Assembly: GCA_025529335.1 (NCBI GenBank)
Contig: JAMYHX010000040.1
Span: 92,809-156,808 of the forward strand
DNA length: 64,000 bases
Reading direction: 5' to 3'
DNA from: Rhizopus sp. PT2906
Lineage: Eukaryota > Mucoromycota > Mucoromycetes > Mucorales > Rhizopodaceae
Positions 24,301 through 34,775 of the stretch are shown here, in pieces; the first letter of the stretch is position 1; each line of letters opens with the position of its first letter. The notes beneath the pieces are model-generated. The model searched no databases, was not told the origin of the DNA, and saw only the letters and a program-made list of their open reading frames with translations. The position numbers were made by a program, and so were the translations under genes.

Positions 24301-24649
24301 AAATACTTTAAATTCTTTATTTGAATTTCTTATTTTATAACGAATATCTTTATTATTTTTAGTATTTCTTATTTATGGACAAAAGAATGTTTGCTTACTT
24401 TTCTGAGGCAATTGTTATAAGACTTTTAATTATCTTAATTCACCGTTGTAGGCTCAAAAAGATAATGGCCAAAACAGAAAGAAAGTTTGCCTGAGATTAA
24501 ATATTCTTTTTATAGAAAAGGGGTTCCATCAGTGTTGTCAATAGAATAAACAACAATTGATAAATTATAGCCACCTTTGAATAGATTTGATCATTGTTGT
24601 TCATCTTCCCTTTTCCTTTCTCTCCTATAACTGATCTTCTGTATTCCTA

Positions 24650-25822
24650 ATGGACACTATTACTGCCCTCTCGGAACAAGCAATAAAAGAAAGATGCCAG
24701 TTCTTCATATATCAAACCTTCGAGTCAAGATTAAAGCGAGAAATGGTAAAACTATACAAAAAATACCCAAAAAAAGAAAGCCCCAACAGAAAAAGTACTT
24801 TTAAAGGACTTGGAGGAAAGGGAAATAACAAAAAATAGTTTGCTCAATGTATACAAAGACGCATCAGATTTATGGAATCAAGCAAATGATTTATTAGAAG
24901 GTAACGAAACAAAAATACTGAATTGTATAAGCACTTATGCCTTTTATTTCAGACGACACAAGTCCAAGCATAATCATTACTCGCTTGCAATTATCTGGTG
25001 TTTGCACAAAGCTGTACATTCCCGTGATATTACCATAGCGTAAATATGTGAAAGAAGATAAGAAAAGAATGTATGATCAACTTTTTGTCGATCAAAAGCT
25101 TCAAACACAAAAGAAGGAAGTAAACACAGAACAACAACAACAACAATAACAACATACAAAACGTATAAAAATGGTCACCACGCCTCTTCAGGCTATTCTC
25201 AAAGATGGTAACGAAAGTGTATTAAATATTTTAAGAAAAGGAGAGGATTGCATCTAGTGTCTTACTAGACATCTCTGTCGTCATGGAACTCATAGTGGAG
25301 GATTATTTACAGAGGTAACACTATTAGGATTATAGCAAAGGCGGGTCAATACTGATATGTTCTTATTTTATTTTAGTGGGGAAAATATATTAGACATTAA
25401 TCGAATAATACCGAAGGAAGCGCAGAGAGAAGAAATTAATCTTATCCTAAACGTCCCTAAGCCAGCATTAAAAAAGATTTATTATTATTACGGAAAATTA
25501 GACCAGTAAAGGAACGAAGAGAGTACGAATTCCTTTCACACCAACACTTGTCATTTGTTTTCAGCCATTTCTTTGGTAAAGGATCAAGAACTTCTTCAAG
25601 CGAAGAAAGCATCTGGCTTGGTAAAGTGGAGTCACTGGATATAGTGCTCACAGAATGTTCACCACAGATGAGGTCATTGATTGAACCTCTTCTGAAAACT
25701 TTTGCTACTAATATTGCAACGATGTACTCGGGTGAACGAGTGTCCCGCTTACTAGAGAAGACTTTGTTAGTCCTGTTACGATTACATCTGGCTGCCACAA
25801 GGAAAAAAAAAAATTTCTGACA
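24650..25822 (+). pseudogene. Decayed coding remnants, family not recognised
   Basis: Several open pieces on the plus strand appear to belong to one or two broken genes. They are a 62-codon frame from 24650 and a frame from about 24780 that continues it after a shift in an A-run (KDLEEREITKNSLLNVYKDA). Next is a plausible intron 24901-24953, then TSPSIIITRLQLSGV. Further on, about 25225-25500 reads IASSVLLDISVVMELIVEDYL, crossing a likely intron. The last piece, 25548-25820, reads FATNIATMYSGERVSRLLEK and LLRLHLAATRKKK. Stops and frame changes separate the pieces. They may be the upstream part of the Fanzor-like remnant that follows, but I cannot show that. Confidence 0.4.
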
Positions 25823-25884
25823 AAAGACGTAGGTAAGCAAACTGATTTTGTTTACTAAACATCCTCTAATGTACTTGTGATAGC

Positions 25885-26296
25885 TTTCGTAATCTTAATG
25901 AAAAAGCTAAGAAAAAGCTGAGAAAAAGCAAGTTAACCGTGCTTCTTATTCAAGGAAGATTATTAACTGTCATTTCAACTACTGAATACCGATAATCAAA
26001 ATTGTGCTGTATCTGCGACGAACCAGTCGTTCATCCAAAGAAGAACAATGGAAAGGTCAATCTTGGTGCAGTCTTGTATGTCAATTCTGACTGCATTGGT
26101 CGTCAAAATTCATATGCTATAAAAAGCCGAGACCAGTGCAGCAGTGAATATTCTTAAAATTGGATTGTGCAAACTGATCACAAATGACGACCACCCTTCG
26201 TTTTCGTGGCAAATGAAGAAAGAAGATGCTTTAAACAAATTACTTCATGGTTCGACACAATTTGCAAAGTTGATGTCGGACTTTCTCTCAATGTAG
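25885..26296 (+). pseudogene. Fanzor/TnpB-like RNA-guided nuclease homologue, broken C-terminal part
   Basis: Reading from 25885: FRNLNEKAKKKLRKSKLTVL, LLTVISTTEYR, stop, SKLCCICDEPVVHPKK, then VLYVNSDCIG, SRDQ, a frameshift, and AVNILKIGLCKLITNDD until a stop at 26294. The order E-Y-x-(T/stop)-S-K-x-C-x2-C, a third Cys, then R-D-x4-A-x-N-I is the zinc-ribbon/RuvC-III end of the TnpB/IS605 OrfB and eukaryotic Fanzor family (consensus E-x-TS-x-x-C-x2-C and DRDxNAAxNI). One internal TAA replaces the Thr codon and one frameshift breaks the RuvC-III motif, so the gene is dead. Fanzors are common in Mucorales. No flanking terminal repeats were identified. Confidence 0.55.
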
Positions 26297-26392
26297 AGAA
26301 TGGGTCTCGGATGCCTTTTTGGCCGATCTATTGGCAACGACAACGGATGCATTTCAACAAAATTGGCCGAATGTTTATGTTTATGTATATAT

Positions 26393-26790
26393 CTTTAGTT
26401 TTATTATTAACAGACATATTGCCATGGCAACGGTCTCTTGCCAATGACATTATCATTTAACCAAAACTAACGCCTTTTACTTTCATGTTATCGTCCACAT
26501 GAACATTAAGTCTGTCTGTCCTATAATCCATTGTCATTATGCTATTGGCAAAAAGAACTCTGTTTGGCTTTGGTAAATCCTTGGCGCGAACATACTAGGA
26601 TGCATAAACATCAATAACCTAAAAACACTTTTTTTAGACACTTACCTCTCCCTCGGAAAGCGTAGTAGGTGCATCATCTTCGACTATATACTTGCCAACT
26701 AATTTTTCATGCCATTTATTTTGTTCACTTTCAGACATGTTTGTGCGTAGTTTATAAAAGAAAAAGGAAAAAGGAAAAAAAGAAACACTA
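26393..26790 (-). repeat. Right arm of the inverted duplication (I78 copy B unit)
   Basis: Reverse-complement match of 22843-23245. It includes the pyrimidine-rich leader, a nearly identical first exon, an identical 51-bp intron and most of the 3' flank. The two arms are separated by about 3.1 kb of mobile-element debris. Confidence 0.85.
26457..26738 (-). CDS. Peptidase inhibitor I78-family protein, copy B
   Basis: Exons 26738-26646 and 26594-26457 with a 51-bp intron give 76 aa. The first 50 residues equal copy A except for one Ser-to-Asn change. The tail differs: NSIMTMDYRTDRLNVHVDD then KVKGVSFG. Copy B keeps the family consensus DYRTDRLNV, so it looks like the more canonical inhibitor. 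There is no signal peptide. It lies in inverted orientation to copy A, and its leader region is the same CT-rich tract. Whether it is expressed cannot be judged. Confidence 0.75.
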
Positions 26791-27015
26791 GAAAGTACCT
26801 TTATCACGTTTAGTTTGCGTCAGGCGCTGTTTGAAAATGCCATGAGTCGTTATTGATAAAAAACGCTATGTGGTGTTTACGCACTATATCACACTATATA
26901 CCCTATACACACAACATATCAACTTAGAGATTTGATTATACAAATGGTCTAGAAGCCTTACTGAAGATTAATTGTAAGGAGTAACACTTTAATATTGAAT
27001 ACAAATTCAGACGAC

Positions 27016-27497
27016 TTATTCCAAACGAAACGCATAAACTGAATCCGTGATGCTTGAGCTTTCCGTGCGTAAGTTCAAAGGCTTTAAGTAGCATTGTTCA
27101 AACATGTCTGATCCATAAGATCAATGTGCGTATCGTTGAACCCTATTGATATTATTGCCACTTTATACTGCGAAAATACTTGAGGCAGACCTAAATGAAT
27201 GTGCTTTATATTCTTTGATATCAACATCAGTGGTTTTTATCTCAGATAGATGCATCCCCATTGTAAGCTAAAAAGGACGCGTGATCCATTGGTAAAGAAG
27301 TACACATTAAAGAGACTCCTTTTGGCAAGCATGTGTAATATACGGAAAGGGCACAATTTCTTCGTCATATCAGCCAGCTTCAATGTCTTAAAGTTTGCTT
27401 CCTTGAGCTCCTGGCAAAGCAGAGTAGGCCCTACAAGCGCTTTTTGATTGAACTTGGATACGTATGTCATGGTATTTAAACGCCCCAAGCTCGACAC
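27016..27497 (-). mobile_element. Tyrosine-recombinase remnant (DIRS/Crypton-like)
   Basis: On the minus strand about 27250-27016 reads IKTTDVDIKEYKAHSFRSAS, then a stop, NNINRVQRYAH, a stop in place of Trp, and SYGSDMFEQCYLKPLN. This fits the C-terminal catalytic half of tyrosine recombinases: H-x-x-R within KAHSFR, the second basic position in YAH, and the nucleophile Tyr in the FEQCY segment. Such proteins in fungi belong to DIRS-like retroelements or Cryptons. The frame upstream (27497-27237, 86 codons, ending FSLQWGCIYLR) probably belongs to the same gene one frame away. Two nonsense codons and a frameshift show decay. Confidence 0.5.
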
Positions 27498-27536
27498 GTG
27501 GCTGTCACATTGTTATGTGAGAGAGATTTTAACGAA

Positions 27537-27720
27537 GACAGACTTAATGTGTATGTCAATGATAAAATGAAAGTAAAGCAAATATTTTATGGCTAAATGA
27601 TAACGTCATTGCCAAGAGACAGTTGCCAAGGCAATATGTTTGTTAATACATAAATTAAAGGTGTATATTTTTATAAACATTAAACATTATAAAGGCATCA
27701 TTATTATTCAGTCAACCAGT
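27537..27720 (+). pseudogene. I78 copy C: 3' fragment only
   Basis: The frame 27537-27596 reads DRLNVYVNDKMKVKQIFYG followed by a stop, the tail of an I78 protein. The following 120 bp match the 3' flank of copies A and B, including the cattgccaagagac stretch. Exon 1, the intron and the first half of exon 2 are absent; the sequence upstream is unrelated. It is a truncated duplicate. Its 3' flank runs into the 3' end of the next gene. Confidence 0.75.
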
Positions 27721-29599
27721 ATATACTTCGCTTGAACCACTTGTTCAGTAGAATCTCATAGTCCTTTAGTACAAATCCACATACAATAGTCATAAACTGT
27801 GTTATACAGGCCATATTGATCTGGTATGCTTCCTTGACTAAACTCTCACGCTTCCCTGCCTTGTGCATGATGGAAGTTAACGTATCATCCCATCTCTCTG
27901 TATAACAAATATTAGCAAATCAACTAAAAAATTGCTTCTAAACCAACGTACCCAATACTTTAGCATCTGTAAATAATTTCATAAGTGTCTTGATGTATAG
28001 TTCATTTTGCCCGTCATTTCTAATATAACAGATGAGCAAAAAAAAAAAGAGGCATTACGATCAAAAAGAAACTTACGGTACTGTGTTCCGTGTTGTATCA
28101 AATCTCATTTTCTCCACTGATTTTGATAACCTTGAGCTCCAAGTGGCTATTGCCTTTTTATGCAATGAGTTGAATGCACTCTTTTACTTTTTTTTTTTTT
28201 TGACTTTACTTGTGATGTCCTAATAGAATATCTATGTATATTTCCTTGTTCCTGTTTGTTATTCAAGGGCACAGTAGGCGCTGGACGTCCTAACTTCCGC
28301 ATCAAAGTGTCATTGATCTGATTCAAGGTTTGTCTCAGTATCTTGAGTTCATTGATCACGGCTGACATATTGAGTTCAATATTTTTTCGAGCATTCATCT
28401 TTTCTAGCACGGCTATTAATAATTCCGAGGCTGCTATCTTTGCTTCAATATATGGTAAACGTACATTCGTTTGATACCTAATGCATCAAGAGATTAGAAG
28501 AAAGAATCTAGAACATAATGAACTTACCATAAATCCATAGGAATATGAAGATTGCCTGTGACATGACCACCACATGTCATGCTTTCAAGTATTCGATACA
28601 TTAAAACAAACTTTTTATTCTGTACAGTTAATGATGATGATGTGGCTGGTCCAGCCAAAAAGGTGGTAGGATCGATTTTACACGTATTCAGAGTCGGTAA
28701 TGGGTTTATACTCTTGGTGGATTTATTGGATGCTTTTACATCGTTTGTACTCGAGGCAACCGATCTTTGACTTTTCGATCGTCTCAGAAGCGACACTGAT
28801 CTCTTCTTTGACTTTTCTTCCTCTTTTGCATTATTTGATACAAATTTATTGCCATGCATACTTTTTCTAAGCAATGATTTACTGGATGAGATGATCTGTG
28901 ATGAGATAGACGCTGTTGGCTGCACGCTAGGTTGTTCCGATGGATCATTTAAGCCTGAACTTCTCATAGGCTCACATGGATGTACGCTCGTTTCGAGATC
29001 ATCAGTGTGTGATTGCTTTTCCTCGTCATCGCACGAGGATATCTTTGTAAAATCTGTCTTGCACAGTTGCGAAGTAAATGTATCACCAACTACATTACTG
29101 GTGTCACAAATAATTTCATTTGAATTAAAAGTGCTTGTCGTACTGCTTCCACTTTCAGACAGAGCCAAGGACCCAGAGCTGCTGTTTGTATTGGATTGAC
29201 TGTAAATATCTGTTGCTGTGGTAACTAATTTTTGGTTCATATATTTTGTTGTTTCTTTGTTTAATAAAATCGTATCTACATCTGCCTTTAGTTTTTGAAT
29301 TGGAATAGAAGGTTTGTTATAAGATCTAAATGATAACGCTGTGGCTAATGTTTTTTTATTTAATGACGGTAAATTGTTGGCATGCGTTGTATTCTTATTG
29401 TCTGAAGGGTGAATGGATTGTATTTTTTTGAGTTTTCGGTCTAAAAAAATTCTTTATTAATCTTTCTTTTCACTTGCTATGATTTACCTTTATTGCTTCT
29501 ATTATTTGATAAAATAGGAGTGCTTGTAGATACTTTGGGTTTAATGGAGGTAGACATGACAGGTGTACTATTGGTTGTTCCAAGTTGAATAGTATCCAT
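27704..29599 (-). CDS. Uncharacterised Ser-rich protein, 552 aa
   Basis: I do not recognise this protein. Six exons close in frame: 29599-29488, 29440-28528, 28477-28210, 28180-28077, 28019-27952 and 27897-27704. The N-terminal 250 residues are Ser/Thr-rich, with a basic Ser stretch (KKRSVSLLRRSKSQRS) that looks like kinase-site or nuclear-localisation sequence. From about residue 290 the protein becomes ordered and helical: LMYRILESMTCGGHVTG, NVRLPYIEAKIAASELLIAV, then KNIELNMSAVINELKILRQT. The end is also helical (RWDDTLTSIMHKAGKRESLV). Exons 3 and 4 are joined over an intron of only 29 bp with a 14-A run. The alternative frames stop whatever the A-run length, so some splicing is needed. 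The exact junction there is uncertain. Confidence 0.65.
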
Positions 29600-32263
29600 T
29601 GATGATATGATGAATGTACGTGTGGTATACAAAGTAAGAAGGGAAAAGAAGAAAGAAGAAGAAAGGAAGGAGGGAATAAGAAGATGAATGAATGACTGTA
29701 GTAATTACTAAAAAAAGAAAAATAGACAAGACACAATCTACAAAACAGAAACTAGATAGACATCACTTGAAACCTTTCTTAAAAAAAAGAAGAGTGTTCT
29801 CTTTTAAGGGTTTATCGGAGATGATACAATACTTTTTTGGAAACTTTTTTTGGCACTATTTTGCTGTTGTTGTACCTTTTAAAATTAATTGTGAAAAATG
29901 AACTCCCTGTCTCCAAGTAAAGCTTTATGGGAGAAAAGTGTACGCCATATGAAGATTATTTTTTAAATATGGAAGATAGAGCGATTTATGACCATATCAT
30001 GGAAAGGTTTATACTGTATCCCCCCCCTTTTTTTTTTATTCCATCATTCAACTTGGATTGAGTCTTTTATTTAATTTGTCGGTATATCCCCTTTCCCCTT
30101 TCATTACGATACACAGGTGGCCCAGTTTGTAAAGTCCTATCACTCATTTCTGTTTCATTAGTATTACTTTGCCTTCAAATTCATGGACATTTTTAGCAAG
30201 TAGAGAATGATAAGCTGTCACATTTATATCTTTTACTTGCTTACTCAACTTAAAAGCTGACTTTCCCATTGCTATTTACGAAGCAAACGTTTCTCGGTGA
30301 TTTATTATTGTTCATGTCTCATTTTACTATTGTATGGAAAAAATATCCCCAATCATTGACTGTTTCTGTACTAGCACTATAAACACCTGTCATTATTAGG
30401 AAAAAGAAGAACATACACTGACAAGCATGTTAAAGCGGAACATGTAAACAAATGAAGGGCGTTGAGCCATCAATCTATTCTGAAGAAGGACTATATATTT
30501 CCATGTCTTTTGATTTCACATGATTCTACAACTTCAATCTCTTTCATCTTTGAGTTCAAACTAGTGTCAATATGCTTTGGACAAAAACGATGGTTGAAAA
30601 GTGCCTTCACATAGCAATTGGGAGAGTATTCTCGGCAAGTAATTTTAATAATGAACTGACCGAAAAACGAAATCTCTGCAGCTCTACGATCTGCTAACCT
30701 ATCAATGCTATTCGGTAAGCTTCTGGAAATGACTGAAGAGGGGGTTATTCCATTCAAATTATCGATGCATCAGTTTGATAAGTCAGCCTCGGGTTTAGCC
30801 TATAAAAATAGTAATGAGAATATTGTCAGCTTTTTATTCTGCATTTATTACAAATAGCTCAATTATCTCTCGGATAACAAAAAAGGGGGAGGGCAAGAAA
30901 TGATCCCTAAAAAGCACGTTGAATTATTATGAACTTTGCATAAAAACTGTGCACCTTTGTTCCCCTCCCCCTCATTTTTCTCTTTTATTATTAAAATCAC
31001 AAATGTGTACATGTGATTTTAATATAGAACCTGAGATGCCTATAGTTGAATTCAAGGCGCGCCTTTACCTACTTTCCCCTTTAAAGCAATGGTTCTTCGT
31101 GCATTTTATTTTTACAAGCTGTATTTAATCGTTACACTGCATAGATATGCCCCCATACCCTTAAAATGACATTTATAGTAAAAAGCATAGAGATCTGAGT
31201 AACCACGATGGAAACAAGTAATGAGATTCTAATGCTTTTGAAAAAAAAAAAATCAAACCGTGCGCGTAAGATCCATTCTTATCTAATCTTGTCAACTTTG
31301 CAACATTATCGGGAGGTTGTTGACACTTTTCTCGATTTATTATGCCATTAGAAATGGAGAGAGAACTTTAATTATCGAATATAGATTACCCTACTTGCAG
31401 CTTTACCAAATGTAGTGTGCGAAAACTATTCAGTAATCACATTCATCTGAATTTATAAGACAGTAAACAAGGCCAAACCAGTCACTATTTATTGAAAGAT
31501 TGACTGTAATTTATATGTGCAAGTGTGATTTATTTCAAAAAAAAAAAATGAATGCAATAGTAAAGCATGGGCCATGATTTTGTGAATTCCATTTTACCGA
31601 GTTTAAATAGATATCTCGTTTGATTATCGAGTCAACGTAGTATACACATCTTTATCTAGCTTCACTTTAAAGCTTTGGTGAAGGTTTGCTCAAGAGCACG
31701 TGCCTTTGTAAAGTCTAATTATAAGAGCAAGGCTGTTTTTGTACAATGTACATAAGTATATCTACCATCACGGTTGTTTATGGCCAAATCAACATTTTAA
31801 AGTAGATATGGATCTGCTATAGATAAAGGCATTACTACTTCTCTTATCGTGCTTCTTTTGCTTATTTTTGTTTTAAATGTATATAGAATACCATTGTGTG
31901 TCTAATTCTATTATTACTTTTTTTTTTAGCTCAATGGTTTCCCATAGTGTGCTGCTATTCTCTCTAAAAAAAAAAGTAATACCGAGTATCCTTTATTTTT
32001 TTTCAATAAACTAGTGACACGATGAAATACCCGACTTTGATATATTCCTTTTATAAAGATCTGGGCAATACTTTAGCCATTTAGTAGGGTTGATCATGTG
32101 GCAAATACACTTTATTTATAGATGAATATATTACTGTAAAGAATTATATATAAGGTAGTATACACTTTGAGTTCAAATAAAATAATAATGATATGCATTA
32201 TATATGTATGTGAGATTGTGTGTGAATAGAAAAAGAAAAAAAATTTACAATAGGGGGACTTTC
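29600..32263. other. Gene-poor spacer
   Basis: The first part is the purine-rich (plus strand) leader of the preceding gene. The rest is AT-rich with several homopolymer tracts, such as C7T10 near 30019. A single 88-codon minus-strand frame at 30491-30757 (RSLPNSIDRLADRRAAEISF) resembles nothing I know and has no clear splice partners; it may be a mobile-element scrap. No tRNA or other RNA gene is visible. Confidence 0.5.
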
Positions 32264-32785
32264 TCAGCGAACTGAAACGTGGTATTTAGGAGATGGAAGA
32301 GCTTGTTTGGTGGCAGGGTCTATGATTGGGATAATCTTGCGTGGTTGAGTAGGTTGTGTGGCACAGCCATAATAATGAGAATACATTCTGCTACTGTAAG
32401 ATGCATTTGGCCATGTGGAATCTGGTTTGATCGATACAGGCGCCATGTTGGTAGGATCGATAATGGGAATCGATCGCTTCATAGGAGGTGTGCTTGTAGG
32501 AGAATTATAATAAGATAGACTGGGTGATGAATGAGGTGATGCACGTTTTTGAATCCTTTCTCGGTGCTCAAAAGCCTAACAAGAGTATGAACACATTTAT
32601 CATAGGCTGACTACATTAAGACATACCTCTCCTTCAATATCATAAAGTGGACAAAACTCATTATCATCGTAAAAATTTCGGGCCAGTTCGTGCTTTGTCC
32701 TAAATTGTTCAAGTTTTATACCTACATTATTGTCAATTTAACTGGTATATCTTTATATTTTGATGATTCTCTTACTAAAAGACAT
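32264..32785 (-). CDS. Small uncharacterised protein with two IPIIDP repeats
   Basis: Three exons (32785-32776, only 10 nt; 32721-32627; 32575-32264; introns 54 and 51 bp) give 138 aa. The N-terminus is MSFSIKLEQFRTKHELARNF. A middle linker is rich in Ser/Tyr/Pro (SPHSSPSLSYYNSPTSTPP). Two copies of a (R/K)-x-IPIIDP motif follow: KRSIPIIDPTNMAPVS and RKIIPIIDPATKQALPS. Short I-x-I-x-DP segments of this style occur in disordered parts of fungal eIF4G and other translation proteins. That resemblance is only suggestive, and I assign no function. The splice sites are consensus and the frame closes. It lies tail-to-head with eIF2B gamma (its start is 190 bp after that stop). Confidence 0.65.
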
Positions 32786-32975
32786 TGTTATAACAAAAAA
32801 AAGAAGAAAGAAAAAAAAGACAAGGAAAAGCAAGAAAGAAATAAAGTGTGTATGTGTGTGTGTATGTGCGCTGCGGAAAATGAAATTGATGTGATCCTGA
32901 TTGCTGAATCAGAACGCACAAACAAAAAGTGTAACATTGAAGGAGATCTAAACTTTTTCCTTTTTATTTTAATAA

Positions 32976-34775
32976 TCAAATAGCTTCTCTAAAGGAGACT
33001 AATTTTTCTCCCTTCAATTGACCTAAGATAGCCATAAGTATTTACACTATATGATTATTATATATAAAACTTACTTTCTTTATCCACTGTGTATCCCCCT
33101 GCTACTTCACAATCTTTCAAACTGGCTTTATCCAAAATCTTTGCATGATTACAGATAATACAACCATCAATCTTGACACTATTCAACTTTTTAGTCAATG
33201 TTGTTTTTTAAGGTAAATGATCTTACTTATCATGAATCACCACATGGTCCATAATAACTGAGTTGGCTATCTTTACATTCTTGCCAATGACACAGTGAGC
33301 ACCCACACATGATTTCTTAACAGAGGATCGTTCATCGATCTTTGTATATTCGCCTACAACCGAATCATTTCCTACTTGAGTTCGAGGCGCAATCTCTGCT
33401 GTTGCAGGTTGACGCATGATATTTGCACCTTGCTTTGTGACCTATAATATCATATGAATAAACATCCAATAAAATAACCCACATACTTACATAACGATTC
33501 AATTCGTTATAACTTGCAATCGTGTTACCACGACCACAGAAACCGCCCCGGTAAACGTGCACGTAGGATTTGATGGGGCTATTAAAGTCTGGTTGAATGG
33601 GGTCCTTACTAAAGGAATCATTGATACCGATGGACTGTGTTGTAGAAAGTGAGAGAGCATTGGCAAAAAGATTATGGTATGAGGATGAATCTACGAGGGA
33701 TGTCAGCTTATACATATATCTTTGGTACATTGCTTTTCTCACTCTTACATTTTTCAATGTTTTCTCTCTTTACTAATTTTCTTTGATGTTGGCATTTGAC
33801 TAACAAGGGAATTAAGTCTTCAGAGATGCTTTCCACATTTTCTTTATCAGCCACAATATCTATCACCCATCTCTTGAAAATATAAAAGTGGGCATCTTGC
33901 AAGTCAGTATGAATACGTACACGAGGAAACCTAAGAGATAGAGTTAACAATGTGTGATCATGTAGTATCTCGCATTTACTTTTTCAGTAAGGACATGCGC
34001 ATCGAAAAATCTTCATCTTCTGATCTTTGAGCCATATAAACTAAGGCATTCTGAGTAGCATCAATACCGACATAAGGAAGTGGCTCTAATATACAATTAT
34101 TAAAGAATACTCAAACAATTTACTCTTGTTGTTACCATCATCTTTGCTTGGTGTTTCAGTGGACCCAGGTTCATAGAATAATGCTGTGAATGTTGGATCA
34201 TTGATACGGTGCGCGTCTAATAGGTCGCGTGGGTTGAGCTCTGTGATAAGATCACAAGGAATCACAATAAAATCTCTCTATATAACATTTAAGCTTCTTA
34301 TGCTTTTTTCTATTTTTGTCATTACATCAATCTTATCCTTGATGGCTCTCAAAGCTTCTGCTGTTCCGATATCTTCATCAACAGTGGCTACTGTACAATG
34401 AACATTTCCTGTATATCCTCTAAGATAAGCTGACAGTTTTTGTTGTGCATTAGCCACGACAATAGCCTCTATAAAAAAGAGAATAAGTATTGACTATATA
34501 AACAACCATTTCTCTATTACCATAAATTCCTGCTTTCTCGAGCCATTCTAAAGTATATGAAATAATAGGCTTGTTTCCAACCGGCAGTAATGCTTTTGGT
34601 AAATTATCCTCTTCTGAAATGGGATACAATCTATGAACCATAATAGTTTATATATGTGTGTGTTTATAGGTGGTTCATGACTAAGTTACCTATTACTACT
34701 TCCATATCCAGCTAATATCACTGCTTGGAATTCACTTAGTCTCTGCTGGTGATGTTTGGGTTTTTCAAAGAGCAT
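32976..34775 (-). CDS. GCD1: Translation initiation factor eIF2B subunit gamma
   Basis: Subunit of the guanine-nucleotide exchange factor that recycles eIF2-GDP, the target of eIF2alpha-kinase stress control. Ten exons (34775-34690, 34630-34521, 34468-34326, 34277-34136, 34085-33980, 33930-33774, 33706-33491, 33441-33227, 33178-33075, 33022-32976) close at 441 aa. The N-terminal nucleotidyltransferase-like domain reads FQAVILAGYGSSNRLYPISE, PKALLPVGNKPIISY, and DFIVIPCDLITE. The C-terminal left-handed beta-helix hexapeptide repeats are clear: VGNDSVVGEYTKIDERSSV, GAHCVIGKNVKIANSVIMD, DGCIICNHAKI. The sixth junction was chosen to keep phase and removes 67 bp; it is the least certain. Homology to epsilon is excluded by the absence of a W2 domain. 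Confidence 0.94.

Noticed and set aside
24650..25860. Functional gene between the MULE and the Fanzor-like remnant
   Set aside because: The frames can be linked only by assuming several frameshifts; this looks like decay rather than splicing.
30491..30757. 88-codon minus-strand frame as a gene
   Set aside because: No domain, no splice partners, no promoter signal and an unremarkable length for chance in this window.
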